From Clostridium saccharoperbutylacetonicum N1-4(HMT) (GTDB lineage Bacteria; Bacillota; Clostridia; Clostridiales; Clostridiaceae): a DNA stretch of 64,000 bases. The stretch lies in assembly GCF_000340885.1 (NCBI RefSeq), contig NC_020291.1:1053001-1117000 (forward strand). The letters run 5' to 3'. Under the pieces are notes generated by a model that did no database searches, was not told the DNA's origin, and was given only the letters and a program-made list of their open reading frames with translations. How positions within the stretch are numbered: position 1 is the stretch's first letter; each line of letters begins with the position of its first letter. The position numbers and the translations under genes are program-made. Shown here in pieces: positions 22,029 to 31,040 of the stretch.

Positions 22029-22793
22029 TTGGATCCAATTAGTTTGATGAAATCAATGGCTTCTACATATACAAAAGTTGAACTTGAAATTTATAATAAA
22101 TTGATGTCTGACCCAACTTTGATTATGGACAGTACAATTGTAGTACTTTCAGATCACCTTAAAGTATCAAATTCAGCAATAACAAGATTTTGTAAAAAGT
22201 TAGGGTATAAAGGATATGTAGAATTTAGATATGATTTTTCTAGTTACTTTAATAAAGAAGAAAAAGATAATGAAGAACATATTGTTAATAGAAGTATTAC
22301 AACATATTTATCAGTTTTAAGCATTCTTGAAAATATCTTAGATGAACAAGAAATTAAAAAAATTGTATTGCAAATGAAGAATAGCAAGAATATTAGAGTA
22401 ATAGGAATTGGATCATCAGGATTGGCAGCTAAATATTTAAGATATCGTATTTTTAAATATGGTAGAAATATTGAGGCATTAGATAATAAGTTTGAAATAG
22501 ATGAAAGTTGTAGCTTAGCAGAAGAAGGTGATATGCTAATTGCTATAACTGATAGTGGAAGAAGTAAGGAAATTAATAAACAAGTTATAGAAGCTTATGA
22601 AAATGGAATAACGACTGTAATAATAACAACAAATGATGTAGCTCTTTTAAGAAATAAAGCTAATTTTTATTTTCAGCTACCATCTGTTGGACAATTTTAT
22701 AGACCAGGTGCATATAATAATCAACCAGTGGTAATGGTATTTTTGGAGATTTTGATTAACTATTATGCCCAACATATCTCTTACGGGCAATGA
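22029..22793 (+). CDS. RpiR/MurR family transcriptional regulator
   Basis: 254 aa. An N-terminal helix-turn-helix of the RpiR type (about 20-75) includes VVLSDHLKVSNSAITRFCKKLGYKGY. A C-terminal SIS sugar-phosphate-binding domain (about 105-235) includes IRVIGIGSSGLAAKYL and the LIAITDSGRSKEI motif. Start TTG 22029 follows GGGGGTGG; no in-frame ATG competes. RpiR proteins sense phosphosugars and repress or activate adjacent sugar genes, so the PTS/GH1 operon beginning at 23223 is the likely target (inference). It has its own terminator. Confidence 0.9.
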   Translation: MDPISLMKSMASTYTKVELEIYNKLMSDPTLIMDSTIVVLSDHLKVSNSAITRFCKKLGYKGYVEFRYDFSSYFNKEEKDNEEHIVNRSITTYLSVLSILENILDEQEIKKIVLQMKNSKNIRVIGIGSSGLAAKYLRYRIFKYGRNIEALDNKFEIDESCSLAEEGDMLIAITDSGRSKEINKQVIEAYENGITTVIITTNDVALLRNKANFYFQLPSVGQFYRPGAYNNQPVVMVFLEILINYYAQHISYGQ

Positions 22794-22799
22794 AAATAA

Positions 22800-22859
22800 A
22801 AACACATTATCTATTAAATTTATTTTAATTATAGATTTAATAGATAATGTGTTTTTTAT
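22800..22859 (+). terminator. Terminator of the rpiR-like gene
   Basis: AACACATTATCTATTAAAT (22801-22819) pairs with ATTTAATAGATAATGTGTT, followed by TTTTT. A nearly perfect 19-bp stem. Confidence 0.88.
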
Positions 22860-23005
22860 TTGGAGAAAGTAATGATTGTATAGCGTTTGAACGAAAAACA
22901 AACACTACAATAATACTATAAACACTAGCGCTAAAAGTACTAAAATATTAAAACACTACTGGATGGTGTTCAAACAGTATAAGAAATGTATATAAAAGAT
23001 AAATG

Positions 23006-23046
23006 CTTCTTAAAAATATTTTCAAAAATAAAAATATTTTTAAGAA
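23006..23046. repeat. Palindrome upstream of the sigma-54 promoter
   Basis: CTTAAAAATATTTT and AAAATATTTTTAAG flank a short centre about 115-155 bases upstream of the -24 element. This is where an enhancer-binding activator could sit, though the sequence is simple AT-rich and its role is unproven. The rest of 22864-23160 has no gene. Confidence 0.45.
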
Positions 23047-23160
23047 AAATTTTTAATATATAGTAATTGTGAAAAATATTGAAATTATGAAGCTTTTGAA
23101 TAGTATTTAGGAAGATGAAATTATTTACATTATAATATTTTATAATTTTTTTTCAGTGTT

Positions 23161-23176
23161 TGGCATTTGGATTGCT
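23161..23176 (+). promoter_or_regulatory. Sigma-54 (-24/-12) promoter of the PTS-GH1 operon
   Basis: TGGCATTTGGATTGCT matches the RpoN consensus TGGCAY-N5-TTGCW. The invariant GG (23162-23163) and GC (23174-23175) are exactly ten bases apart. It lies about 35 bases before the ribosome site of the EIIA gene. A nearby TATAAT (23180) has no sigma-A -35 at proper spacing. Sigma-54 control of cellobiose-type PTS operons is known in clostridia. Confidence 0.75.
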
Positions 23177-23222
23177 TTGTATAATATTCGCAAATGAAAA
23201 ATAAAAAGTGGAGGAGAGCGCA

Positions 23223-23552
23223 ATGGAAGAATTAGAAATGGCAATTATGAACATTATTGTTAATGCAGGAGATTGTAAAAATCATGCGTATATGGCTCTT
23301 AACTATGTAAATGAAGGGACTTATGAAGAAGCTGAAAAAGAAATGCAATTAGCAAATGATGCGTTAGCATTAGCTCATGATGGACAAACAATGTTTCTTC
23401 ATAAAGAAGCAAATGGTGAAAAAATAAATATTTCAGTTTTATTTGTTCATGCACAGGACCATTTGATGACAGCAATAACGGAGAAGAATTTAATTGAACA
23501 AATAATTGAATTGAGAAGAGTAATAAATAAATTAAATTTAAAGGAGAATTAA
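23223..23552 (+). CDS. celC: PTS lactose/cellobiose-type EIIA component
   Basis: 109 aa, three-helix EIIA of the Lac/Chb family. ATG 23223 is set by GGAGGAG six bases upstream; the frame opens earlier at a GTG inside that site. Phospho-acceptor His76 and structural His80 are in FVHAQDHLMTAI. The AEKEMQLANDAL stretch is also typical. It passes phosphate from HPr to an EIIB partner, which is not encoded in this window. It is the first gene of the operon, four bases before the GH1 gene. Confidence 0.93.
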   Translation: MEELEMAIMNIIVNAGDCKNHAYMALNYVNEGTYEEAEKEMQLANDALALAHDGQTMFLHKEANGEKINISVLFVHAQDHLMTAITEKNLIEQIIELRRVINKLNLKEN

Positions 23553-23555
23553 ACT

Positions 23556-24965
23556 ATGAAATTTTCTAAAGACTTTCTATTTGGAGCAGCATCTGCTTCA
23601 TATCAAGTAGAAGGAGCATACAATGAGGATGGAAAAGGTATATCGAATTGGGATGTATTCTCCAAGATACCAGGAAAAACTTTTGAAGGAACTAATGGTG
23701 ATGTGGCTGTAGACCATTATCACAGATATAAAGAAGATATAAAACTTATGGCGGAAATTGGATTAGAATCATATAGATTTTCTGTTTCTTGGCCTAGAAT
23801 AATTCCAAATGGTGATGGAGAAATAAATCAAAAAGGAATTGAATTTTATAACAATATAATAGATGAATGCTTAAAGTATGGAATAGTTCCCTTTGTAACC
23901 TTATATCATTGGGATATGCCTAATAACTTAGAGGAAGAAGGAGGATGGACTAATAAGAAAACTATTGATGCCTTTGTAAAGTACGCAGATATATGTTTTG
24001 ATGCATTTGGGGATAGGGTAAAGCATTGGATAACCTTTAATGAAACTGTTGTTTTTGCAGCATTAGGATATTTAGCCGGAGCACACCCACCAGGTATTAA
24101 AAATAACCCTAAAAAGTATTTTCAAGTCACTCATAATGTTTTTACAGCCCATGCTAAAGCAGTACAAAACTATAAAGAAATGAAGCAATTTGGTGAAATA
24201 GGAATAACTCATGTATTTTCTCCTGCCTTTAGTGTAGATGATGCAGAAGAGAATATAAAAGCAACATACCATGCTAATCAACATGATATAAATTGGTATT
24301 ATGATCCAGTATTAAAAGGAAATTATCCAGAATATGTAGTAAAACAATTAGAAAAAAATGATTGGACGCCAGATTGGACAGAGGCTGAACTGTCAGTGAT
24401 TAAGGAAGCAGCGCCTAAAAATGATTTTATAGGTCTTAATTATTATCAGCCAAAAAGAGTTGCTAAAAATGACATACAAAATGAAAATAGTGAAAGAAGT
24501 AGAGAAAATTCTACTGGAGCTCCAGGTAATGCTTCGTTTGATGGTGTTTACAAAACAGTAATGATGGAGGATAAGACCTATACAAAATGGGGATGGGAGA
24601 TTGCTCCAGATGCATTTTTAGATGGACTTAGGATGTTAAAAGAAAGTTATGGGGATATAAAAATGTATATTACAGAAAATGGTTTAGGAGATGAGGATCC
24701 TATTATTGAAGGTGAAATAGTAGATATTCCAAGAATAAAATATATTGAATCCCATTTAAAAGCTGTAAAAAAGGCTATTGAAGAAAATATAAATCTTAAG
24801 GGCTATTATGCATGGTCTGCAATCGATTTATTAAGTTGGTTAAATGGATTTAAAAAGCAATATGGATTTATATATGTAGATCATAAAAATAATTTAAATA
24901 GAAAGATTAAATTATCAGGTTACTGGTATAAAAAGATAATAGAAGAGAGAGGCGAAAATCTTTAA
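23556..24965 (+). CDS. GH1 beta-glucosidase / 6-phospho-beta-glucosidase
   Basis: 469-aa GH1 enzyme. Acid/base Glu163 is in TFNET and nucleophile Glu374 in YITENGLGD; the GH1 N-terminal signature FLFGAASASYQVEGAY is intact. It is cytoplasmic. It lies between EIIA and EIIC of a lactose/cellobiose PTS, so the natural substrate is probably a phosphorylated beta-glucoside such as cellobiose phosphate. The motifs alone do not separate phospho- from plain beta-glucosidase. AAGGAG precedes the ATG. Confidence 0.9.
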   Translation: MKFSKDFLFGAASASYQVEGAYNEDGKGISNWDVFSKIPGKTFEGTNGDVAVDHYHRYKEDIKLMAEIGLESYRFSVSWPRIIPNGDGEINQKGIEFYNNIIDECLKYGIVPFVTLYHWDMPNNLEEEGGWTNKKTIDAFVKYADICFDAFGDRVKHWITFNETVVFAALGYLAGAHPPGIKNNPKKYFQVTHNVFTAHAKAVQNYKEMKQFGEIGITHVFSPAFSVDDAEENIKATYHANQHDINWYYDPVLKGNYPEYVVKQLEKNDWTPDWTEAELSVIKEAAPKNDFIGLNYYQPKRVAKNDIQNENSERSRENSTGAPGNASFDGVYKTVMMEDKTYTKWGWEIAPDAFLDGLRMLKESYGDIKMYITENGLGDEDPIIEGEIVDIPRIKYIESHLKAVKKAIEENINLKGYYAWSAIDLLSWLNGFKKQYGFIYVDHKNNLNRKIKLSGYWYKKIIEERGENL

Positions 24966-24999
24966 TCAAACAAGACTTATTTAGTTTACAGATCTATTA

Positions 25000-25029
25000 T
25001 TAACTTTATAAAGCGCGCTATGAAGTTAT
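25000..25029 (+). other. Intra-operon hairpin between GH1 and EIIC genes
   Basis: TAACTTTATA and TATGAAGTTA pair around an AAGCGCGC loop, with no T-run. It may be an mRNA-processing or stabilising element separating EIIA/GH1 from EIIC; inference only. Confidence 0.4.
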
Positions 25030-25079
25030 ATGTGATTTGAAACATTAAGTATATATAATTAACTTTAGGAGGAATTATT

Positions 25080-26408
25080 ATGTCATCATTTCAAGACAAT
25101 TTAAATGAAAAAGTAATACCTGTTGTTATGAAGTTTGTTAATTTAAAAGGAGTTATTGCATTAAAGGATGGTATTTTATTTACATTACCATTAACATTAA
25201 TAGGTTCAGTATTTCTACTACTAGCACAATTACCATATCAACCTTTAAATGATTGGTTAGCAGTGACATTAGGGGCAGGATGGACAGACCCATTATGGAA
25301 AGCATTTGGAGCTACTTTTAATATAATTGCACTTATGGGAACAATGGGAATAGCTTATATTTATGCTAAAAATGAAGGACATGAACCTTTTTCAGCAGGT
25401 GTAATAGCCTTTGTTGTTTTTGTACTAACAACTAGTTCTTCAGTAATAACTAAAGGTGGAGAAACAGTAGGAGATGTTATACCAACAGCATGGTGTGGTG
25501 GAAAAGGAATGGTAACTGCAATTATAATAGGATTAATAGTAGGTGCAGTTTATTCATGGTTTATGGAAAAGAAGATAACAATTAAAATGCCTGCAGGTGT
25601 ACCTCAAGGGGTTGCTAACTCATTCGCAGCATTAATTCCAGCAGCAGTTATAATACTTGGAGCAACCGTAGTCTTTTCAATATTCCATTGGGGACTACAA
25701 ACAACATTAATTGAGTTTATATATAAAGTAATACAAACACCGTTACAAGGTATGACAGATTCATTGGGTGGAGTATTATTTATGGGATTTGCCATTCCAT
25801 TTTTATGGTGGTTTGGAGTTCATGGTTCAACAATTGTAGGTGGTATAATGGGAAGTCTATTAACATCAAATACATTAGATAATGCAGCTATAGTTACAAG
25901 TGGAAAAGAGTTAACAGTAGCAAATGGTGCTCATATAGTAACTCAACAGTTTTTAGATCAATTTATGACAGTAACAGGAGCTGGTATGACAATAGGTCTT
26001 GTAACAGCCATGTTAATATTCTCAAAATCAGCTCAATGTAAACAATTAGGTAAGCTAGCAATTTTACCAGCAGTATTTAATATAAATGAACCAATCACCT
26101 TTGGAACACCAATAGTAATGAATCCATTTATGGCATTACCATTTATCATTACACCAATGTTATCAGGATTGATTCTTTATTTTGCAATAGCAACTGGTAT
26201 AGTACCACCATTTGGTGGAGTAATGGTTCCATGGACAACTCCTCCAATAATTTCAGGACTTTTAGTAGGTGGAGTTAGAACTGCAATATTACAATTCTTA
26301 GTTTTAGTAATGTCATTTTTCATATATCTTCCATTCTTTAAGAAGTTAGATGCTATGAATTATAAGAATGAACAAGCAGCTCAAAGTGCTGAAGGTGTTC
26401 ACGCATAA
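25080..26408 (+). CDS. celB: PTS lactose/cellobiose-type EIIC permease
   Basis: 442-aa integral membrane sugar channel of the Lac/Chb family with about ten hydrophobic helices. It includes the family motif FNINEPITFGTPIVMNP near residue 332 and VNGVHG-like WWFGVHGSTIVGG near 241. The chain ends after the last helix with a short polar tail, so no EIIB domain is fused. AGGAGG precedes the ATG. With EIIA at 23223, it requires an EIIB from elsewhere in the genome. Confidence 0.93.
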   Translation: MSSFQDNLNEKVIPVVMKFVNLKGVIALKDGILFTLPLTLIGSVFLLLAQLPYQPLNDWLAVTLGAGWTDPLWKAFGATFNIIALMGTMGIAYIYAKNEGHEPFSAGVIAFVVFVLTTSSSVITKGGETVGDVIPTAWCGGKGMVTAIIIGLIVGAVYSWFMEKKITIKMPAGVPQGVANSFAALIPAAVIILGATVVFSIFHWGLQTTLIEFIYKVIQTPLQGMTDSLGGVLFMGFAIPFLWWFGVHGSTIVGGIMGSLLTSNTLDNAAIVTSGKELTVANGAHIVTQQFLDQFMTVTGAGMTIGLVTAMLIFSKSAQCKQLGKLAILPAVFNINEPITFGTPIVMNPFMALPFIITPMLSGLILYFAIATGIVPPFGGVMVPWTTPPIISGLLVGGVRTAILQFLVLVMSFFIYLPFFKKLDAMNYKNEQAAQSAEGVHA

Positions 26409-26469
26409 AAAGTATTAGTTAATTAAAATTATAATCTCAACTATGATTGATTCACAAATATAAAAAATG

Positions 26470-26505
26470 TCCTTCTATAAAAGCATTTATAGAAGGATTT
26501 TTTAT
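26470..26505. terminator. Bidirectional terminator between EIIC and SDR genes
   Basis: TCCTTCTATAAA and TTTATAGAAGGA pair (26470-26497) with T-run on the + side and A-run on the other. It serves two convergent genes. Confidence 0.85.
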
Positions 26506-27296
26506 TTATTACTAAAAGTATTTTTAATTTTAATTAAGATTTTTTGAGAAGTAGGAGCAATATATCTTTTCTTTGGATGTTTATCTTCAACTGCTTTAAT
26601 ATATTCATTAATAATAGAATTTATATTAGTAGATTCAGTAAGCTTAAAGTATGTATACTGCTTTTTTTCAAGTTGTTGTATACAATTCTTAAAGTAAGAA
26701 TCAATTTTCATCCAGCCAAACTGCTTAGCTATATTTTTTTGGTTAAATCCTGTTGCATAACTTCCTGGTTCAATTAATATAACAGGAATATTAACATCAT
26801 GTAGTACTTGCAATTCTTCATTCAAAGAAGGGACTATGGCTTCAAGTGCAAATTTAGTTGCGCAATAAGGGGATAAGAATGGTAAGGGGGAACGTCCTGC
26901 TAAGGAGGACAAAAAAATTATTCGTCCTTCTTTATTAGAAATCATTTGCTTTAAAACAAGCTGAGTTAAATCAATTGGACCAAAAACATTAGTTTCAAAT
27001 ACCTCTCTATATTTATTAATATCTATTTCAGCTACTGAACCAGAATCTCCAATTGCAGCATTATTTATTAATACATCAATTTTTAATTTAAGTACCTTCA
27101 TTTTATCATTCTTGCATAGCACATCTAATTTAAAACTTTCAAGGGGAAGATTATAACGTTTATTTAGAGAGTTTAACTTGTTTGCCTGCTCTTCAGTATG
27201 CGTCGTTGCATATACATAGTGTCCTCTATTAGCTAAAGCAATTGCTGCTTCAAATCCAAGGCCAGAACCACAGCCAGTAATTAATATTTTTTTCAA
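26502..27296 (-). CDS. Short-chain dehydrogenase/reductase
   Basis: 264 aa, classical SDR. The cofactor-binding motif ITGCGSGLGFEAA (TGxxxGxG) is at residues 6-18. NNAAIGDSG is near 87, the catalytic Ser is in FLSSLAG and Tyr/Lys in YCATK near 143-147. The EPGSYATGF stretch follows. Residues after the GxG are consistent with NADP but I would not fix cofactor or substrate. GAGGTGA precedes the start. Fold-back copy B begins only 25 bases upstream of its start codon, so that element lies in or near its 5' leader. Confidence 0.88.
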   Translation of the reverse strand: MKKILITGCGSGLGFEAAIALANRGHYVYATTHTEEQANKLNSLNKRYNLPLESFKLDVLCKNDKMKVLKLKIDVLINNAAIGDSGSVAEIDINKYREVFETNVFGPIDLTQLVLKQMISNKEGRIIFLSSLAGRSPLPFLSPYCATKFALEAIVPSLNEELQVLHDVNIPVILIEPGSYATGFNQKNIAKQFGWMKIDSYFKNCIQQLEKKQYTYFKLTESTNINSIINEYIKAVEDKHPKKRYIAPTSQKILIKIKNTFSNK

Positions 27297-27320
27297 GCTA
27301 TCACCTCAATTTATTTTCTA

Positions 27321-27634
27321 AAGATATCCAAAGAGAGAATTAGACTTATGCAACAATTACCGAAATCAGATGCATTTATCTTCCACAGGACTAGTGAAAT
27401 TTTCGCTGTAAGGTTCTAAATGACGGCTTGTCGTCATTTCAGCGTGTTCCAGATGTAAAATCTAGACAAGCTGAAATGAAACAAGCCCCCATTAAGAACC
27501 ATCATCAGCTCAATTTCACATGCCTGCTTCCAGAAAAATGTATCTGATTTCTAGTGTAGTGTCACGATTATAATTTCTCAATGATGCATGTATATTCCGT
27601 TTATAAGTTTGATTCTTAAATTGGATATCTATAG
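27321..27634 (+). repeat. Fold-back dispersed element, copy B
   Basis: About 314 bp, from AAGATATCCAAAGAG to TTGGATATCTATAG; the terminal inverted repeat AGATATCCAA / TTGGATATCT is perfect here. Left arm AAATCAGATGCATTT pairs with right arm AAATGTATCTGATTT. The TATG found at this place in both arms of copy A is CAGA-like in both arms here. The inner arm CGGCTTGT pairs with ACAAGCC. The apical hairpin of copies A and D is deleted. 27635-27874 holds AT-rich sequence with no gene, probably the promoter region of the next operon. Confidence 0.88.
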
Positions 27635-27874
27635 TTACTAGATAACAGTGATGAATTAGAATTATATTTTCCAATTAATAAATAATTATTCTTTATTCAA
27701 TTACAAAATTTTTGTGATTTGTTATCTATCATTCTTTTAATCAAAATAAACTATGCTTTTTATATAGAAGAAAAACAGTGAATAGATAATTGATTAATGG
27801 AAAAAATAGAAAATAGTTAAGCTTGCAAAGATTGTTAATGAATATGTATATGGAATAGAGGGAGGTAAAGGCAC

Positions 27875-30220
27875 TTGGCTGAAACAAATGGAATTGGGGT
27901 AAGTATACCTAGAAAGGAAGCCTTTGATAAAGTAACAGGAAAGGCAAAGTATACAGATGATTTGATTCAGACTGGAATATTACATGCAAAAATACTTACG
28001 AGTCGATATGCTCATGCAAAAATTAAATCAATAGATATATCAGAAGCTCAGAAAGCATTAGGTGTTCAAGCTGTAATTACAGGGGACTATTGTCCAGTAC
28101 TTTGTGGAACAATGATAGAGGATAGACCTCCAATAGCAATCGATAAGGTTCGTTATTATGGTGAACCAGTTGCAGTAGTAGTTGCAAATAGTGAACAGAA
28201 TGCAATGAAGGCTTTAAAATTAATAAAAGTAGAATATGAACCATTAACTGTTATTAACTCAGTGAGTGATGCAGTAAAAGCAGATGCTGTTCTTATTCAT
28301 GAAAAGTTAAGCAGTTATAAACATGCAGTTCAGGAAGTGTACCCAGAAGAAAATACAAATATTTCTCATAGAATAAAAATAAGAAAAGGGGACTTAAGAA
28401 AAGGATGGGAAGAAAGTGAAGTTGCAGTGTGTGAAAAATTTTCACTTCCACAATCAGATCATGCAGCAATGGAAACCAGAAGTGCTAAAGCAGAAATTAT
28501 GCCAGATGGAAGAGTTATAATTTACACTTCTTCACAAGCTCCTTATTCAGTAAAAAAATTATTGAGTAAATATTATAATATCCCAGAAGGAAATATAATT
28601 GTTAAAGTTCCATTTGTAGGAGGAGGTTTTGGAGGCAAAGCTCCAATGCAGTTGGAGATAATAGCATATCTTGCAGCAAAGGCCGTTAATGGAAAAACTG
28701 TAAAAATAGCAAATTCAAGAGAAGAAGATATAAAAACTTCACCCTGCAAAATAGGAGTTGAAGCAAATTTAAAATTAGGTGCCACAAAAGATGGAATTAT
28801 TACAGTTCTTGAAGCAAATTATATGGTTGATGGAGGAGCTTATGCGGATATTGGGCCACGTATGGCTAAAGCTGTAGCTGTAGATTGTTCAGGTCCATAT
28901 AATATTGATAATATATGGTGTGATTCAATATGTGTATATACAAATCATACCTATGCTACTTCTTATCGTGGTTTTGGTCATGCAGAATATACTTTTTGCA
29001 TGGAGAGAATGATGGATAGATTAGCAAAGAAACTTAATATGGATCCATTAGAGTTGAGAATTAAAAATGCCATAATACCTGGTCAATATACTCCGACGCA
29101 AGTAAAGACAAGTGAAAGTAACATAGGAAGTTTATTAGGTTGCATTAATAAATTAAAGGAACTAGCTAAATGGGATGAAGGTCAAATAACAAAAACAGAA
29201 GAAGGAATGATTAAAGCGAAGGGGATAGGCTGCTTTTGGAAAACATCTAATTCACCTACTAATGCTGTATCTGGAGTTTTAATTACATTTAATACAGATG
29301 GAAGTATAAATCTTAATAGTGGAGCAGTTGAAATTGGTCAAGGAACTAAAACGACATTAGCACAGATTCTTGCTGAAAAATTGAAAATGGATGTAGGCAA
29401 AATTCATTTATTTATGGGAGTAGATACTCAAGTTTCTCCAGAACATTGGAAAACTGTTGCAAGTATGACCACATTTATGGCAGGAAGAGCAGTAATAAGA
29501 GCAGCAGAAGATCTTATAAGGCAATTAAAAAGTTTGGCTGCTACTATTATGAAATCTCCACCTGAAGATTTGGAAGTTGAAAATGAAAAGGTCTATTTAA
29601 AGCAAAATCCAGAGATATATGTTTCATTTAAAGATTTAGTTAGAGGACATCAAGAAGCAAATGGCCTTGCTGTGGAAGGACAGATACTTGGACGTGGCAG
29701 TTATATAATGAGTCATATCACTGGTTTAGATAAGGAAAGTGGAAAAGGCAAACCAGGACCAGCTTGGACTGTAGGAGTTCAGGGAGTTGAAATTGAATAT
29801 GATCCTAAAACTTATACCTATAGACTTATAAAAGCAATTACTGTTATAGATGCGGGTAAATTGATTAATCCAAAGACTTCAAGAGGATTAGTAATGGGAG
29901 GAATAAATATGGGATTTGGGTTAGCCACTAGAGAAGTTTTTATATATGATAGCAATGCTATACTTCAAAATACAACTTTTCGTACATATAAGCCAATGAG
30001 ATTTGGTGAAAATCCAGAATATATAATTGATTTTATTGAAACACCACAAATTGATGCGCCATTTGGAGCACGTGGATTTGCTGAACATGGCATAATAGCA
30101 ATACCAGCAGCATTTGCAAATGCAATTTCCATTGCAGCAGAACATGAATTTAATAGTTTACCTATAACTCCAGAAGTCATTTGGAAGGCTAAGACAGGAG
30201 GAAAATATGATACCCTTTGA
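27875..30220 (+). CDS. Molybdenum hydroxylase large subunit (xanthine dehydrogenase family)
   Basis: 781 aa, molybdopterin-binding subunit of a three-part hydroxylase. Start TTG 27875 follows GGGAGGT. The N-terminal hammerhead domain (about 15-125) has KVTGKAKYTDD. The cofactor domain has PFVGGGFGGK (about 250), SYRGFGHAE (about 370, with the Arg typical of xanthine dehydrogenase and aldehyde oxidoreductases and unlike the CO dehydrogenase loop), EIGQGTKT, and the catalytic Glu in GARGFAEHG (about 735). Substrate (purine, aldehyde, nicotinate-like) cannot be told. Subunits are in the order large-FAD-FeS with overlapping or adjacent ends; no cofactor-insertion gene lies nearby. Confidence 0.88.
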   Translation: MAETNGIGVSIPRKEAFDKVTGKAKYTDDLIQTGILHAKILTSRYAHAKIKSIDISEAQKALGVQAVITGDYCPVLCGTMIEDRPPIAIDKVRYYGEPVAVVVANSEQNAMKALKLIKVEYEPLTVINSVSDAVKADAVLIHEKLSSYKHAVQEVYPEENTNISHRIKIRKGDLRKGWEESEVAVCEKFSLPQSDHAAMETRSAKAEIMPDGRVIIYTSSQAPYSVKKLLSKYYNIPEGNIIVKVPFVGGGFGGKAPMQLEIIAYLAAKAVNGKTVKIANSREEDIKTSPCKIGVEANLKLGATKDGIITVLEANYMVDGGAYADIGPRMAKAVAVDCSGPYNIDNIWCDSICVYTNHTYATSYRGFGHAEYTFCMERMMDRLAKKLNMDPLELRIKNAIIPGQYTPTQVKTSESNIGSLLGCINKLKELAKWDEGQITKTEEGMIKAKGIGCFWKTSNSPTNAVSGVLITFNTDGSINLNSGAVEIGQGTKTTLAQILAEKLKMDVGKIHLFMGVDTQVSPEHWKTVASMTTFMAGRAVIRAAEDLIRQLKSLAATIMKSPPEDLEVENEKVYLKQNPEIYVSFKDLVRGHQEANGLAVEGQILGRGSYIMSHITGLDKESGKGKPGPAWTVGVQGVEIEYDPKTYTYRLIKAITVIDAGKLINPKTSRGLVMGGINMGFGLATREVFIYDSNAILQNTTFRTYKPMRFGENPEYIIDFIETPQIDAPFGARGFAEHGIIAIPAAFANAISIAAEHEFNSLPITPEVIWKAKTGGKYDTL

Positions 30221-31040
30221 TTTTGAATATTATAAACCAGAAACGGTAGAAGAGACTGTTAATCTTTATAAAGAATTAAATAATAAAGGAAAGAAACCAT
30301 TATATTATGGTGGCGGCACAGAGATAATAAGTATGGCAAGAGCTTATAACATATATACAGAAGCAGTAATTGATATAAAAGGCATTGCGGAATGTAATGT
30401 TATGGAGTTAGATGAAAATAAACTTATTATAGGAGCTGCCGTCACTCTTACTCAAATAGCAGAAGCAAATTTATTTCCTTTGCTTAGTCTAACGGTTAAA
30501 AGAATTGCAGATCATACAATTCAAGATAAAATTACTCTTGGAGGAAATATAGCAGGTACAATTATATATAGGGAATCTGTACTTCCACTTTTAATCTGTA
30601 ACAGTCAGGTAGTTATAGCAGGACTAAGTGGTAGAAAGCAAGTTGCGTTTAAAGATATATTTGATAAAAGAATAAAGATAGATCCAGGGGAATTTATCGT
30701 AAAGGTAATAGTAGAAGACAAGTACCTTAATTTAGAGCATTTACATGTAAAAAGAACTAAAAATGATAAGATTGATTATCCATTAATAACCCTTGCAGCA
30801 ATTAAAGATGATGAGAAAATAAATATAGCTTTTAGTGGAGTTTGTGATTATCCATTTAGATCTTCTGTAATTGAAAATTATTTGAATGATAAAAGTTTAT
30901 CTGTGAATGAAAGAATTAATAATATTATCTGTAATATGCCAGTCTTAATACTAAATGATTTATCTGGTTCAGCTGAATATAGAAAATTTATGCTTCAAAA
31001 AATGCTTTTAGAAGTATTAGAGAAAATGGAGGAAGATTAA
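30207..31040 (+). CDS. Molybdenum hydroxylase FAD-binding subunit
   Basis: 277 aa, CoxM/XdhB-type flavin subunit. The FAD-contact motif YYGGGTEIISMA is near residue 33, and a second motif, TLGGNIAGTI, near 112, is the usual glycine-rich loop. A C-terminal CoxM-like domain follows (about 175-275). It overlaps the large subunit by 14 bases and follows AGGAGG inside that gene. It relays electrons from the 2Fe-2S subunit to the final acceptor. Confidence 0.88.
   Translation: MIPFDFEYYKPETVEETVNLYKELNNKGKKPLYYGGGTEIISMARAYNIYTEAVIDIKGIAECNVMELDENKLIIGAAVTLTQIAEANLFPLLSLTVKRIADHTIQDKITLGGNIAGTIIYRESVLPLLICNSQVVIAGLSGRKQVAFKDIFDKRIKIDPGEFIVKVIVEDKYLNLEHLHVKRTKNDKIDYPLITLAAIKDDEKINIAFSGVCDYPFRSSVIENYLNDKSLSVNERINNIICNMPVLILNDLSGSAEYRKFMLQKMLLEVLEKMEED

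Noticed and set aside
22963..22985. A third RAT (GGATGGTG followed by TTCAAACAG) before the sigma-54 operon
   Set aside because: Only the first eight bases match; the conserved GCTATACC end and a terminator are missing.
23180..23185. TATAAT as a sigma-A -10 for the EIIA operon
   Set aside because: The nearest -35-like TTGGCA is only 14 bases away, while the sigma-54 match is complete.
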